From positions 1-64,000 of the forward strand of contig NZ_CABVIR010000002.1 of assembly GCF_902498065.1 (NCBI RefSeq): a stretch of 64,000 bases of DNA, read 5' to 3'. The DNA comes from Pseudomonas fluorescens. GTDB taxonomy: Bacteria; Pseudomonadota; Gammaproteobacteria; Pseudomonadales; Pseudomonadaceae. The notes below the pieces were generated by a model. That model searched no databases, was not told the DNA's origin, and saw only the letters and a program-made list of their open reading frames with translations. This document shows, piece after piece, positions 1 to 10,192 of the stretch. How positions within the stretch are numbered: the first letter of the stretch is position 1; each line of letters begins with the position of its first letter. A program made the position numbers and the translations under genes.

Positions 1-1
1 T

Positions 2-151
2 CCTGCGGCTGAAGATAATCTTAAGGAGGAAATTGCAGATTCGATGATTTACCTTATAAGAATTGCCAATATTCTGGAGATTGATTTGCCTGTAGAGATC
101 AATAAAAAAATAGAGAAAAATAAAATTCGATATGGAAAGCAAAGTGGTTAG
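2..151 (+). CDS. MazG-like nucleotide pyrophosphohydrolase, C-terminal part (5' end outside window)
   Basis: An open frame enters from the left edge and ends in TAG at 149-151, giving 49 residues. It reads EEIADSMIYLIRIANILEID followed by a KIEKN..RY tail. That is the last helical part of MazG/dCTPase-like all-alpha NTP pyrophosphohydrolases, where the EExAD segment contributes metal-binding acidic residues. Family members hydrolyse (d)NTPs to the monophosphate and pyrophosphate. The base composition is AT-rich, unlike the genes from 1.45 kb onward. The next gene starts inside its last 20 bases, so the two are probably co-transcribed. The substrate cannot be told from this fragment. Confidence 0.7.
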   Translation, partial: PAAEDNLKEEIADSMIYLIRIANILEIDLPVEINKKIEKNKIRYGKQSG

Positions 152-1124
152 GCGGGTTTTTTTTCTTGCTGTAAATACAGGGTATACAAAAGACGGAACC
201 CCTGACAGACGTTTTTTAGACTTCTACTCTGAAAGAAGTGGCAGAGGGCTCCATTGCGCTATCGTGGGTAATGTGGCGATACCCAGCGGATTTGGTACAA
301 ATAGCAATACGCCACGGATTGAAATAAATCCAATTTGGGGTGAGGTAGCGGAGGCTATTGCAAGTAGAGGCACCCTTCCAGGGATACAGCTAAGTACAAC
401 TTGGGAGAATTACGTTGGGGCAAAGAATTTTATAGCCAAAACGCCACTTGAGCAATTGACGAACTATAAAAACGTAGCATCAAAATTTGATGATGACCAT
501 GTCCGAGCGCAGTTCGCATCACTCGAAACCGCTACCAAAGTCGCAGTTGATTCAGGCTTCAAGCACATTCAGCTTCACGCTGCTCATGGTTATTTTTTTA
601 ATCTTGTTCTTGATAATCGATTTTCAAATAATCATGGCTTAGCGATAGAGTTAACTCATAAGTGGCTTGAGTTGGCAATAGGGGCGGAGGTCGAAACCTC
701 TATCCGAATATCGGCTGTTACTGGGGCTGAAAATTTTGATTTGGAGCAAAGCTCTTTCCTTGAGGAAATTGTAAAAGTTCCCTTTGATTTTCATGATATA
801 TCTGAAGGGTTTTACAATATTAACAAAAAACTAATATATCCATCCATACAAAAAATATTGGATGAACGTATTGATCGGAGTGTTGCTCTTGCCGTTAAGT
901 ATCCAGAAAATAATTTTATCGTGTCTGGTAAGTCGCGTATTCTGGAGCTAGAAAATGTACCTGAAAATGTCCATGTTGGTATCTGCAGGGATCTTATAGC
1001 TAACGCGAATTTTTTGGATGAGCAAGAAAGAGGATGTAAAAATAAAATGAAGTGTCACTATTATTCTCGAGGAGAAAGCTTTATGACTTGCGGTCAATGG
1101 GGGCGGGGGACAAGCACTTTATAG
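132..1124 (+). CDS. NADH:flavin oxidoreductase / Old Yellow Enzyme-like protein with short N-terminus
   Basis: The 330-residue product resembles the FMN-dependent TIM-barrel OYE family. Early on it has an NTGYTKDG segment and FYSERSGRG, which match the first strand and helix of OYE proteins. Near residue 148 it has IQLHAAHGY, the family's active-site His pair region, and near residue 280 NVHVGICRDLIANANFL, the C-terminal phosphate/FMN-binding region. The tail CHYYSRGESFMTCGQW is Cys-rich. The family reduces activated alkenes or similar substrates with NAD(P)H. The N-terminus is about 15-20 residues shorter than usual, and an in-frame TAG at 111-113 rules out an upstream extension. The start overlaps the preceding gene by 20 bases and has no clear Shine-Dalgarno sequence, so translation may be coupled. 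It is AT-rich and probably horizontally acquired. Substrate unknown. Confidence 0.65.
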   Translation: MESKVVRRVFFLAVNTGYTKDGTPDRRFLDFYSERSGRGLHCAIVGNVAIPSGFGTNSNTPRIEINPIWGEVAEAIASRGTLPGIQLSTTWENYVGAKNFIAKTPLEQLTNYKNVASKFDDDHVRAQFASLETATKVAVDSGFKHIQLHAAHGYFFNLVLDNRFSNNHGLAIELTHKWLELAIGAEVETSIRISAVTGAENFDLEQSSFLEEIVKVPFDFHDISEGFYNINKKLIYPSIQKILDERIDRSVALAVKYPENNFIVSGKSRILELENVPENVHVGICRDLIANANFLDEQERGCKNKMKCHYYSRGESFMTCGQWGRGTSTL

Positions 1125-1368
1125 TATTAGCAACATCGAAAGAGCGTTCGGGTGGGGGGATTGCAAGAGGCTGATTATAGCAAGTGGGCGCTCGGGCATG
1201 TTGTTCGCTGCACTCACCATTGTGTCTGCATCAGTGTTCCCGATATTTTTGTTGGGGAAGCTGTTTACGTTGAATTTTCTGGTTGTGATGCTGGTGTTAC
1301 TGCGTCGTTTTTTGCATGCGCTGTCATATTCATATTCTTCAGTGTTGCTTTTATTCTTACAAAAATAA
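1087..1368 (+). pseudogene. Possible remnant of a membrane protein
   Basis: After a TGA at 1084-1086, one frame stays open to a TAA at 1366-1368. It encodes a polar stretch (GQALYSISNIERAFGWGDC) followed by two strongly hydrophobic stretches, one beginning with the ATG at 1198. The arrangement recalls a multi-pass transporter such as a polysaccharide flippase, but no diagnostic motif is visible. The frame has no good ribosome site and stops early. A second open frame over the same bases (1152-1400) is no more convincing. I read this as decayed sequence filling the 326 bases between the OYE-like gene and 1450. It could equally be non-coding. Confidence 0.25.
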
Positions 1369-1449
1369 GGTCCAATATTGGATGGGGCTGGAGTCGATGA
1401 TTTCAATTAAGGCAGGTTGGGAATTGATGAGTGGGGCGTGGCGCGAGTT

Positions 1450-1779
1450 TCATTGAATGTCTTTCAAATAGTCCTTGAGAGCAGCAAGCGGGACGTAAAA
1501 TTGCTCCATCGCCTGCGCAATGCTGAGTTTTGCTGCCAGTCGATGCAGTTCGCGTCCCAGAACGGAATCAATACCGCCGACAGCATTCAGCGCCAAACCC
1601 AAGCATTCATCCACTTTTCCCTGAATCCCCTCAACATCCCCCCTCCTTACCAACAACCCAAAAACCTCCCGCTCATAATCACTCATGATCGGATCATCCC
1701 GCAAAATCGGACTCGATCCCTCGGTCTCATAAGCCAGCTTCAGACAGAACAAAGCAACAGTTTCCAGCAGCAGTTCCAT
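1450..1779 (-). CDS. Conserved hypothetical protein, 109 residues
   Basis: The start was set at 1779 (MELLLETVALFCLKLAYETE) because an AAGGA lies 8 bases upstream. An in-frame ATG at 1809 would add ten residues without a comparable site. The product is small, Leu-rich and mainly helical by composition, with an acidic middle (DDPIMSDYEREVFGLL). It has no signal peptide, membrane helix or recognisable catalytic motif. Codon use resembles the core genes rather than the AT-rich region to its left. The island boundary therefore probably lies between its 3' end and about position 1400. Function unknown. Confidence 0.6.
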   Translation of the reverse strand: MELLLETVALFCLKLAYETEGSSPILRDDPIMSDYEREVFGLLVRRGDVEGIQGKVDECLGLALNAVGGIDSVLGRELHRLAAKLSIAQAMEQFYVPLAALKDYLKDIQ

Positions 1780-1829
1780 GGGATGAATCCTTGAGAATTG
1801 TCGTACCAACCGAGAACGATAAGATCAAA

Positions 1830-1859
1830 AGCATCGCCAGCAAGCCGGCTCTTACAGGT
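1830..1859. repeat. Single degenerate REP-like palindrome
   Basis: This contains GCATCGCCAGCAAGCCGGCT followed by CTTACAGG, a weak relative of the CGGGCAAGCCCG REP core found elsewhere in the window. No inverted partner lies next to it. It sits between the 109-residue hypothetical gene and the tRNA-Leu terminator. Confidence 0.5.
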
Positions 1860-1890
1860 CGGCGGGGTGTCAGGTGCTTTTCTACAGGCG

Positions 1891-1920
1891 AAAAAAAAGG
1901 CCTTGCTAAGCAAGACCTTT
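1891..1920 (-). terminator. Rho-independent terminator of tRNA-Leu
   Basis: On the minus strand AAGGTCTTGC and GCAAGGCCTT form a stem around a TTA loop, with one G-T pair. A run of eight T follows. It begins nine bases after the tRNA CCA end. Confidence 0.85.
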
Positions 1921-1928
1921 CTTAATTT

Positions 1929-2013
1929 TGGTGCCCCGAGGGAGACTCGAACTCCCACTCCTTTCGAAAACGGATTTTGAATCCGCCGCGTCTACCAATT
2001 CCGCCATCAGGGC
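1929..2013 (-). tRNA. tRNA-Leu(CAA)
   Basis: The minus strand folds into an 85-base tRNA. The acceptor arm is GCCCTGA with TCGGGGC, then discriminator A and an encoded CCA. The anticodon loop TTCAAAA gives anticodon CAA, which reads UUG. There is a long class II variable arm typical of tRNA-Leu, and GTTCGAG in the T loop. The 3' end faces the AT-rich left part of the window. That is the arrangement expected when an island integrates at the 3' end of a tRNA gene. Confidence 0.97.
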
Positions 2014-2026
2014 TCAATGGCGGCGA

Positions 2027-2055
2027 AGTATAGAGATGAGATTACCGTCGGTCAA
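2027..2055 (-). promoter_or_regulatory. Sigma-70 promoter of tRNA-Leu
   Basis: On the minus strand TTGACC (2055-2050) and TATACT (2032-2027) are separated by exactly 17 bases. The -10 lies 13 bases upstream of the mature tRNA 5' end. Confidence 0.8.
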
Positions 2056-2120
2056 TCAGGTACATAGAGAATTTTCACTATTTCGGCTAGACTTCCGGCC
2101 CCTGCTAGACGAACCCCATC

Positions 2121-4300
<2,180 letters not shown>

Positions 4301-4343
4301 GTTTTCTGACCCCAAGATTCAACATTTGCAACTGGAGTGCTAA

Positions 4344-4682
4344 ATGAGCTTTTTTATCTCGAATGCCATGGCTGACGCTGCTGCACCGGCCGCTGCCGGC
4401 CCAATGGGTGGCGGTTTTGAGTGGATTTTCCTGGTCGGTTTCCTGGTCATCTTCTACCTGATGATCTGGCGTCCACAGGCCAAGCGCGCCAAAGAGCAGA
4501 AGAACCTGCTGAGCAGCCTGCAGAAAGGCGACGAAGTTGTGACCACCGGCGGCATCGCCGGCAAGATCACTAAAGTGGCTGATGATTTCGTGGTTCTGGA
4601 AGTTTCCGACACCGTCGAAATGAAGTTCCAGAAAGGCGCCATTGCCGCCACGCTGCCAAAAGGCACGCTGAAAGCGATCTAA
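4344..4682 (+). CDS. yajC: Preprotein translocase accessory subunit YajC
   Basis: YajC is a small inner-membrane protein that associates with SecDF beside SecYEG. The 112-residue product has an Ala/Pro-rich N-terminus, one transmembrane helix at about residues 27-46 (WIFLVGFLVIFYLMIW), and then a basic RPQAKRAKEQ stretch. The cytoplasmic domain with GDEVVTTGGIAGKI is the family signature. A GGAG lies just ahead of the ATG. It is followed by secD after about 60 bases that contain a GGGGCGC/GGCGCCCC hairpin without a T run (4706-4727). Confidence 0.96.
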   Translation: MSFFISNAMADAAAPAAAGPMGGGFEWIFLVGFLVIFYLMIWRPQAKRAKEQKNLLSSLQKGDEVVTTGGIAGKITKVADDFVVLEVSDTVEMKFQKGAIAATLPKGTLKAI

Positions 4683-4745
4683 GTTTCAACTTCTACTCAA
4701 TCGACGGGGCGCGCAAGGCGCCCCGCGTCATAAGCGGGCGGCGTG

Positions 4746-6614
4746 ATGCTGAACAAATACCCTCTGTGGAAATACATTCTGATCCTGGCGGTGCTGGCGG
4801 TCGGTCTGATTTATTCCGCTCCCAATCTATATCCTGATGACCCGGCCATTCAGGTCAGCGGTGCAAGCACTGCGCTGCAAGTCAATCAGGCTGATCTGGA
4901 TCGTGTGAGCGCTGCGCTCAAGGAATCCGGGATCAACGTCAAGGCAGCCACGCTGGCGGCCAACGGCAAGGGCGGTCTGATTCGTCTGACCAAGGCTGAA
5001 GACCAGCTGCCGGCCAAAGACGTCGTGCGCAAGGCATTGGGTGATGACTACGTCGTTGCACTGAACCTGGCACAAACCACCCCGCAATGGTTGCGCAGCC
5101 TGGGCGCGCACCCGATGAAGCTGGGTCTGGACTTGTCCGGTGGTGTGCACTTCCTGCTGGAAGTGGACATGGACAAAGCCCTCGACGCACGTTTGAAAGT
5201 GTACGAAGGCGATGTAAAGAGCCTGTTGCGTAAAGAGAAACTGCGCTATCGCAGCCTGCCGCAACTCAACGGTGCCATCCAGCTGGGCTTCGCTGATGAA
5301 GCTTCCCGCGAACAGGCCCGCGCACTGATCCGCAAGAACTTCAACGATTTCGACATTGTTCCGGCCGACCTCAATGGTCAGGCGGTGCTGCGTCTGGCGA
5401 TGACCCCGGCCAAGCTGGCGGAAATCCGCGAATACTCCATCAAGCAGAACTTGACCACGGTACGTAACCGCGTCAACGAACTGGGTGTTGCCGAACCGAT
5501 CGTTCAGCGTCAGGGCGCCAACCGCATCGTGGTTGAGCTGCCGGGCGTGCAGGACACCGCAGAAGCCAAGCGTATCCTCGGCAAGACGGCCAACCTTGAG
5601 TTCCGTCTGGCGGCTGAGCCTGGCGCTTCGAAAGCCACTTCCGAGACTTTCGAGTTCCGTGAAGGCAATCGTCCGCCGGCACAGATCGAGCGTGGCCTGA
5701 TCATCACCGGTGACCAGGTGACTGATGCCAAGGCTGGCTTCGGTGAGCAAGGCACGCCAGAAGTGAACATCCGTCTGGATGGCCACGGTGGCGAACTGAT
5801 GAGCCGCGCGACGCGCAGCAACGTCGGTCGCAGCATGGCGGTGATCTTCATCGAGCAACGTCCGGTTACCACTTACGTCAAGCAAGTGGTTAACGGCGTC
5901 GAGAAAGACGTACCGGTTCAAACCTTCAAGGAAGAGAAGAAGATCATCAGCCTGGCGACCATTCAGTCGCCGCTGGGTGCTCAATTCCGCATCACTGGCC
6001 TGAATGGTCAGGGCGAGTCGTCCGAACTGGCGCTGTTGCTGCGTGCCGGTGGTCTGGCTGCACCGATGTACTTCGCTGAAGAGCGCACAATTGGCCCGAG
6101 CCTGGGTGCCGACAACATCACCAAAGGTATCGATGCATCGCTGTGGGGCATGCTGTTTGTCTCGCTGTTCATCATCGCCATCTACCGCTTCTTCGGCATC
6201 ATCGCCACCGTCGCGCTGGCGGTGAACATGGTGCTGCTGCTGGCCCTGATGTCGCTGCTGGGTGCAACGCTGACCCTGCCGGGTATCGCCGGTATCGTAT
6301 TGACCATGGGTATGGCGGTCGACGCCAACGTGCTGATCTTCTCGCGGATTCGTGAAGAGATCGCGGCGGGCATGACCGTACAGCGGGCAATCAACGAAGG
6401 CTTCGGCCGGGCATTTACTGCGATTCTCGACGCCAACCTGACAACACTGTTGGTCGGCGGGATTCTCTTTGCGATGGGCACCGGCCCGGTCAAAGGCTTC
6501 GCAGTGACCATGTCCCTCGGGATCTTTACCTCGATGTTCACGGCCATCATGGTGACCCGCGCGATGGTCAACCTGATCTTCGGCGGTCGTGACTTCAAGA
6601 AGTTGTGGATTTAA
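4746..6614 (+). CDS. secD: Protein translocase subunit SecD
   Basis: SecD works with SecF in the inner membrane to pull exported proteins into the periplasm using the proton gradient. The 622-residue product has a first membrane helix at about 8-24, a large periplasmic P1 domain that includes GLDLSGGVHFLLEVD near residue 130, and five C-terminal membrane helices from about residue 460. The AVDANVLIFSRIREE loop characteristic of the family is present. The ATG at 4746 gives MLNKYPLWKY. A GTG directly before it (4743) is an equally possible start. The gene lies 9 bases upstream of secF. Confidence 0.97.
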   Translation: MLNKYPLWKYILILAVLAVGLIYSAPNLYPDDPAIQVSGASTALQVNQADLDRVSAALKESGINVKAATLAANGKGGLIRLTKAEDQLPAKDVVRKALGDDYVVALNLAQTTPQWLRSLGAHPMKLGLDLSGGVHFLLEVDMDKALDARLKVYEGDVKSLLRKEKLRYRSLPQLNGAIQLGFADEASREQARALIRKNFNDFDIVPADLNGQAVLRLAMTPAKLAEIREYSIKQNLTTVRNRVNELGVAEPIVQRQGANRIVVELPGVQDTAEAKRILGKTANLEFRLAAEPGASKATSETFEFREGNRPPAQIERGLIITGDQVTDAKAGFGEQGTPEVNIRLDGHGGELMSRATRSNVGRSMAVIFIEQRPVTTYVKQVVNGVEKDVPVQTFKEEKKIISLATIQSPLGAQFRITGLNGQGESSELALLLRAGGLAAPMYFAEERTIGPSLGADNITKGIDASLWGMLFVSLFIIAIYRFFGIIATVALAVNMVLLLALMSLLGATLTLPGIAGIVLTMGMAVDANVLIFSRIREEIAAGMTVQRAINEGFGRAFTAILDANLTTLLVGGILFAMGTGPVKGFAVTMSLGIFTSMFTAIMVTRAMVNLIFGGRDFKKLWI

Positions 6615-6623
6615 GGGGCTGCC

Positions 6624-7538
6624 ATGTTACGTACAATCAACTTCATGGGCGTTCGCAACGTTGCGTTCGGCGTCACATTGTTCCTTACCGTGCTGGCCCT
6701 GTTCAGCGTCGCCACCAAGGGCATGAACTGGGGCCTGGACTTCACCGGCGGTACGCTCATCGAGCTGACCTACGAGCGTCCGGCCGATGTCACCAAGGTG
6801 CGTGAGCAACTGGCGACTTCGGGTTATCACGAGGCAATCGTGCAGAGCTTCGGTGCGACTACCGATTTGCTGGTGCGCATGCCGGGTGAAGACCCGCAGC
6901 TGGGTCATCAAGTGGCGGAAGCGCTGCTGAAAGTCGGCGGCGACAACCCGGCAACGGTCAAGCGCGTCGAGTTCGTCGGCCCGCAGGTCGGTGAAGAGCT
7001 GCGCGACCAGGGCGGCCTCGGCATGCTGATGGCGCTGGGCGGCATCCTGATCTACCTGGCGTTCCGCTTTCAGTGGAAGTTTGCGGTCGGTGCGATCGTA
7101 TCCTTGATCCACGACGTGATCGTGACCATCGGTATCCTGTCGTTCTTCCAGATCACCTTCGACCTGACGGTATTGGCGGCGGTGCTGGCGATCATTGGTT
7201 ACTCGCTCAACGACACCATCGTGGTATTCGACCGGGTTCGTGAGAACTTCCGGGTGCTGCGCAAGGCCAACCTGATCGAGAACATCAACATCTCGACCAC
7301 GCAAACCCTGCTGCGGACCATGGCGACTTCGATCTCCACCTTGCTGGCGATCGCGGCACTGCTGTTCTTCGGTGGCGACAACCTGTTCGGCTTCTCCATC
7401 GCCCTGTTTATCGGTGTTCTGGCGGGTACTTACTCGTCGATCTACATCGCTAACGTGGTGCTGATCTGGCTGAACCTGAGCAGCGAAGATCTGATTGCTC
7501 CTGTGGCCACTGACAAGGAAGTCGACGACCGTCCATAA
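6624..7538 (+). CDS. secF: Protein translocase subunit SecF
   Basis: SecF is the partner of SecD in the six-helix proton-driven complex. The 304-residue product has GLDFTGGTLIELTYE near residue 35 and a periplasmic domain to about residue 125. Membrane helices follow, with SLNDTIVVFDRVRENFR near residue 195, which is the conserved motif shared with SecD. An AAGGGG lies ahead of the ATG. A strong terminator follows at 7567, which ends the queA-tgt-yajC-secDF block. Confidence 0.97.
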   Translation: MLRTINFMGVRNVAFGVTLFLTVLALFSVATKGMNWGLDFTGGTLIELTYERPADVTKVREQLATSGYHEAIVQSFGATTDLLVRMPGEDPQLGHQVAEALLKVGGDNPATVKRVEFVGPQVGEELRDQGGLGMLMALGGILIYLAFRFQWKFAVGAIVSLIHDVIVTIGILSFFQITFDLTVLAAVLAIIGYSLNDTIVVFDRVRENFRVLRKANLIENINISTTQTLLRTMATSISTLLAIAALLFFGGDNLFGFSIALFIGVLAGTYSSIYIANVVLIWLNLSSEDLIAPVATDKEVDDRP

Positions 7539-7566
7539 CGGCCATCGCTTTTCCAGCTGTCAGCCG

Positions 7567-7599
7567 AAAAAGGCGCGAGTTGAACTCGCGCCTTTTTTT
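7567..7599 (+). terminator. Rho-independent terminator after secF
   Basis: GGCGCGAG and CTCGCGCC form the stem around a short loop, followed by seven T. The A run on the left side would also allow termination from the other direction. Confidence 0.9.
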
Positions 7600-7658
7600 A
7601 TGCTCCAAGGCTGGGAGAAGCGCGGACATGTTCCGCATGTGATGGTCAGGAGGTTCAT

Positions 7659-8207
7659 GTGAACAAGTCGTTGCTGGTTGGTGCGGTATTGGGTGCTGTC
7701 GGTGTGACTGCCGGGGGTGCTGTTGCCACCTACAGCCTGGTTAAAAGCGGCCCTGAGTATGCGCAAGTTCTAGCCGTTGAACCGGTCAAGACACAAATCA
7801 AAACGCCACGTGAAGTGTGCAAGGACGTCGCAGTGACCCGGCAGGCGCCGGTGAAAGATCAACACCAGATTGCCGGTACAGTGGTGGGTGCGCTGGCAGG
7901 TGGTCTGTTGGGTAACCAGATCGGCGGTGGCACCGGCAAGAAAATTGCCACGGTTGCGGGCGCGGTCGGTGGTGGTTATGCCGGCAACAAGGTCCAGGAA
8001 GGCATGCAGGAGCGTGACACCTACACCACGACTCAAACTCGCTGTAACACCGTGAATGACATCAGCGACAAGGTTGTTGGGTACGACGTCCGTTACTCGC
8101 TGGACGGCAAGGAAGGCAAGGTGCGGATGGATCGCGATCCGGGCAACCAGATTCCGGTGGATAAAGAAGGTAAGTTGATCCTGTCGCAGAATCAGCAGGG
8201 TCAGTAA
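7659..8207 (+). CDS. Glycine-zipper 2TM domain envelope protein
   Basis: The start is a GTG with AGGAGG five bases upstream; the ATG two bases earlier runs straight into TGA. The 182-residue product has an N-terminal hydrophobic segment (LLVGAVLGAVGVTAGGAVATY), a possible signal anchor without a lipobox. Around residues 72-110 is a glycine-zipper region (AGTVVGALAGGLLGNQIGGG, then VAGAVGGGYAGNKVQEG) of the SlyB/17-kDa-antigen type. The C-terminal part, with DKVVGYDVRYSLDGKEG, is a conserved outer domain. Proteins of this kind sit in the envelope and affect membrane integrity; the exact role is unknown. Its own terminator makes it a single-gene unit. Confidence 0.8.
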   Translation: MNKSLLVGAVLGAVGVTAGGAVATYSLVKSGPEYAQVLAVEPVKTQIKTPREVCKDVAVTRQAPVKDQHQIAGTVVGALAGGLLGNQIGGGTGKKIATVAGAVGGGYAGNKVQEGMQERDTYTTTQTRCNTVNDISDKVVGYDVRYSLDGKEGKVRMDRDPGNQIPVDKEGKLILSQNQQGQ

Positions 8208-8226
8208 ATCGCTCAGATTCAAAAAG

Positions 8227-8251
8227 AAGCACCCTTTGGGGTGCTTTTTTT
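8227..8251 (+). terminator. Terminator after the glycine-zipper gene
   Basis: AAGCACCC and GGGTGCTT pair around TTTG, followed by a run of T. It lies 20 bases past the stop codon. Confidence 0.88.
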
Positions 8252-8282
8252 GTGCCCGGAATTCATGCGTCACCACAAATCC

Positions 8283-8376
8283 CCTGTGGGAGCGGGCTTG
8301 CCCGCGATGGCGTCATCAACTGCACCATCAATATAGACTGACACTCCGCTATCGCGGGCAAGCCCGCTCCCACAGG
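8283..8376. repeat. REP inverted pair (GGGC type)
   Basis: Two 26-base arms, 8283-8308 and 8351-8376, are perfect reverse complements. Each holds the core GCGGGCAAGCCCGC. A 42-base unrelated spacer separates them. The pair lies between the two convergent terminators of the glycine-zipper gene and suhB. Confidence 0.93.
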
Positions 8377-8412
8377 GATCTACAGTGTTCTTGAGGGTGG
8401 ATTTGCAGGCAT

Positions 8413-8440
8413 AAAAAAAGCACCCCGAAGGGTGCTTTTT
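8413..8440 (-). terminator. Terminator of suhB
   Basis: Read on the minus strand, AAAAAGCACCC and GGGTGC pair around TTCG, followed by seven T. It lies 15 bases after the suhB stop. The T run on the plus strand makes it potentially bidirectional. Confidence 0.88.
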
Positions 8441-8454
8441 CTGTCGCGGGAAGC

Positions 8455-9273
8455 TTAGCGCTTCAGCGAGGCCGGCAGGTGCGGCTGGATCGCCGTCAGC
8501 ACTGCCTTGAAGCACTTGGTGTTGCCGGCAACGATGTGGCCTTTCTCAAGGAAATCGTGACCGCCGGTGAAGTCGCTCACCAAACCGCCGGCTTCCTGGA
8601 TCAGCAGGGCGCCTGCAGCCATGTCCCACTCAGACAGGCCCGACTCCCAGAATGCGTCGAAACGGCCAGCAGCCACATAGGCCAGGTCCAGGCTCGCCGA
8701 GCCAGCGCGGCGGATGCCGGCAGTCTGGCCAACCAGGGCGCGGAACATGCCCAGGTAGTTGTCGAGGTTGTCCATCTGGTCGTCGCGGAACGGGAAACCG
8801 GTACCCAGCAGGGCGCCGTCCAGGCTGGTGCGACCGCTGACGCGCAGGCGACGACCGTTCAGTTGAGCGCCGCGACCACGGCTGGCGGTGAATTCTTCCT
8901 GGCGAACCGGGTCCAGAACAACAGCGTGTTCCAGGCGACCGCGGTATTTGCAGGCGATGCTGACAGCGAAATGAGGAATGCCGCGCAGGAAGTTGGTGGT
9001 GCCATCCAGTGGATCGATGATCCACAGGTATTCTTCGCCTTCGATCCCGGTGCCGGCGTGCATGCCGGTTTCTTCACCCATGATCGAGTGATTCGGGTAA
9101 GCCTTGCGCAGCGCGTCGATGATTTTCTGTTCAGCGGCGCGGTCCACCTCGGATACGTAATCCTTGGCGTCTTTTTCGTCGACCTTGATGGTATCCAGGC
9201 GCTCGATGGAGCGGAAGATCAATTCACTGGCGCTGCGGGCGGCGCGCAGCGCGATATTCAGCATGGGCTGCAT
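8455..9273 (-). CDS. suhB: Inositol-1-monophosphatase family protein SuhB
   Basis: SuhB is a Mg-dependent inositol monophosphatase that in enterobacteria also takes part in rRNA transcription antitermination. The 272-residue product has the metal-binding motifs GEETG near residue 67, DPLDGTTNF near residue 88 and EWDMAAGALLIQEAGG near residue 220. It lies head to head with trmJ. The start ATG gives MQPMLNIALRAARSA, the usual N-terminus. Confidence 0.95.
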   Translation of the reverse strand: MQPMLNIALRAARSASELIFRSIERLDTIKVDEKDAKDYVSEVDRAAEQKIIDALRKAYPNHSIMGEETGMHAGTGIEGEEYLWIIDPLDGTTNFLRGIPHFAVSIACKYRGRLEHAVVLDPVRQEEFTASRGRGAQLNGRRLRVSGRTSLDGALLGTGFPFRDDQMDNLDNYLGMFRALVGQTAGIRRAGSASLDLAYVAAGRFDAFWESGLSEWDMAAGALLIQEAGGLVSDFTGGHDFLEKGHIVAGNTKCFKAVLTAIQPHLPASLKR

Positions 9274-9419
9274 GGATGTGTCACCTAAGGTTGTTAAAGA
9301 AAGCCGGGCATTCTATCAGAACTTTTCTACAGGAGAAGGTCGGCGTTCGCTTTCATAGCTTAACGGTAGTAGGCGCTGTAAGATTCGGCTCCCCTTTATT
9401 GTGTTCGAGAACGCCTCCC

Positions 9420-10190
9420 GTGCTGCATAACATTCGTGTCGTCCTGGTCAATACCAGCCACCCCGGCAATATCGGCGGGGCTGCGCGTGCCATGAAGAAC
9501 ATGGGCCTGTCGCGGCTGGTGCTGGTCGAACCGAGGTTGTTCCCGCATCACGAGGCCGATGCCCGCGCCTCCGGTGCCGGCGACATCCTTGAAAACGCGC
9601 AAGTCGTCGCCACCTTGGAAGATGCCTTGGTCGGCTGCAATCTGGTGCTCGGCACCAGCGCTCGTGACCGGCGTATTCCCTGGCCGCTCCTCGATCCTCG
9701 CGAATGCGGGACGAAAGTGGTCGAGGAAGCAGGGCAGGGCGCCGAGATTGCCTTGGTGTTTGGTCGTGAAGATTCCGGCCTGACCAATGAAGAGCTGCAG
9801 CGATGTCATTATCACGTGCACATCCCATCAGACCCTGAGTTCAGCTCGCTGAACCTTGGGGCAGCGGTGCAGGTGTTGAGCTATGAAGTGCGTATGTCCT
9901 GGCTCGCGGCCCAAGGCCAGCCGAGCAAGGTCGAGAAGGAAGAAGTGGCATCGGTCAAAAGCGCTGAGCTGGCGACCATGGATGAGCTGGAACGGTTCTA
10001 TGAGCACCTGGAACAAACCCTGGTCGCCATCGAATTCCTCGATCCCGAGAAACCACGGCACTTGATGGCGCGCCTGCGTCGGTTGTACGGACGAAGCTCG
10101 GTCAGCCGGGCGGAAATGAATATATTGCGTGGCATCCTCACGGAAACCCAGAAAGCGGCCCGTGGTGAGCTTCTAAAGCGGAAGGATTAA
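9420..10190 (+). CDS. trmJ: tRNA (cytidine/uridine-2'-O-)-methyltransferase TrmJ
   Basis: TrmJ methylates the 2'-O of nucleotide 32 in the anticodon loop of several tRNAs. It is a SPOUT enzyme with a trefoil knot SAM site. The GTG at 9420 begins the conserved start [29 protein letters not shown]. The open frame extends to 9276, but that part is not family-like. The 256-residue product has [14 protein letters not shown] near residue 10, [15 protein letters not shown] near residue 113 and [16 protein letters not shown] near residue 137. These are the three SpoU motifs. It ends 2 bases before cysE. Confidence 0.93.
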   Translation: MLHNIRVVLVNTSHPGNIGGAARAMKNMGLSRLVLVEPRLFPHHEADARASGAGDILENAQVVATLEDALVGCNLVLGTSARDRRIPWPLLDPRECGTKVVEEAGQGAEIALVFGREDSGLTNEELQRCHYHVHIPSDPEFSSLNLGAAVQVLSYEVRMSWLAAQGQPSKVEKEEVASVKSAELATMDELERFYEHLEQTLVAIEFLDPEKPRHLMARLRRLYGRSSVSRAEMNILRGILTETQKAARGELLKRKD

Positions 10191-10192
10191 AA

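Noticed and set aside
8283..8376. Regular palindromes considered as a CRISPR array
   Set aside because: Only two arms, inverted rather than direct, with no repeated spacer length and no cas genes. They are REP elements.
9276..9419. N-terminal extension of TrmJ
   Set aside because: The extra 48 residues are not family-like, and the conserved start follows the GTG at 9420.
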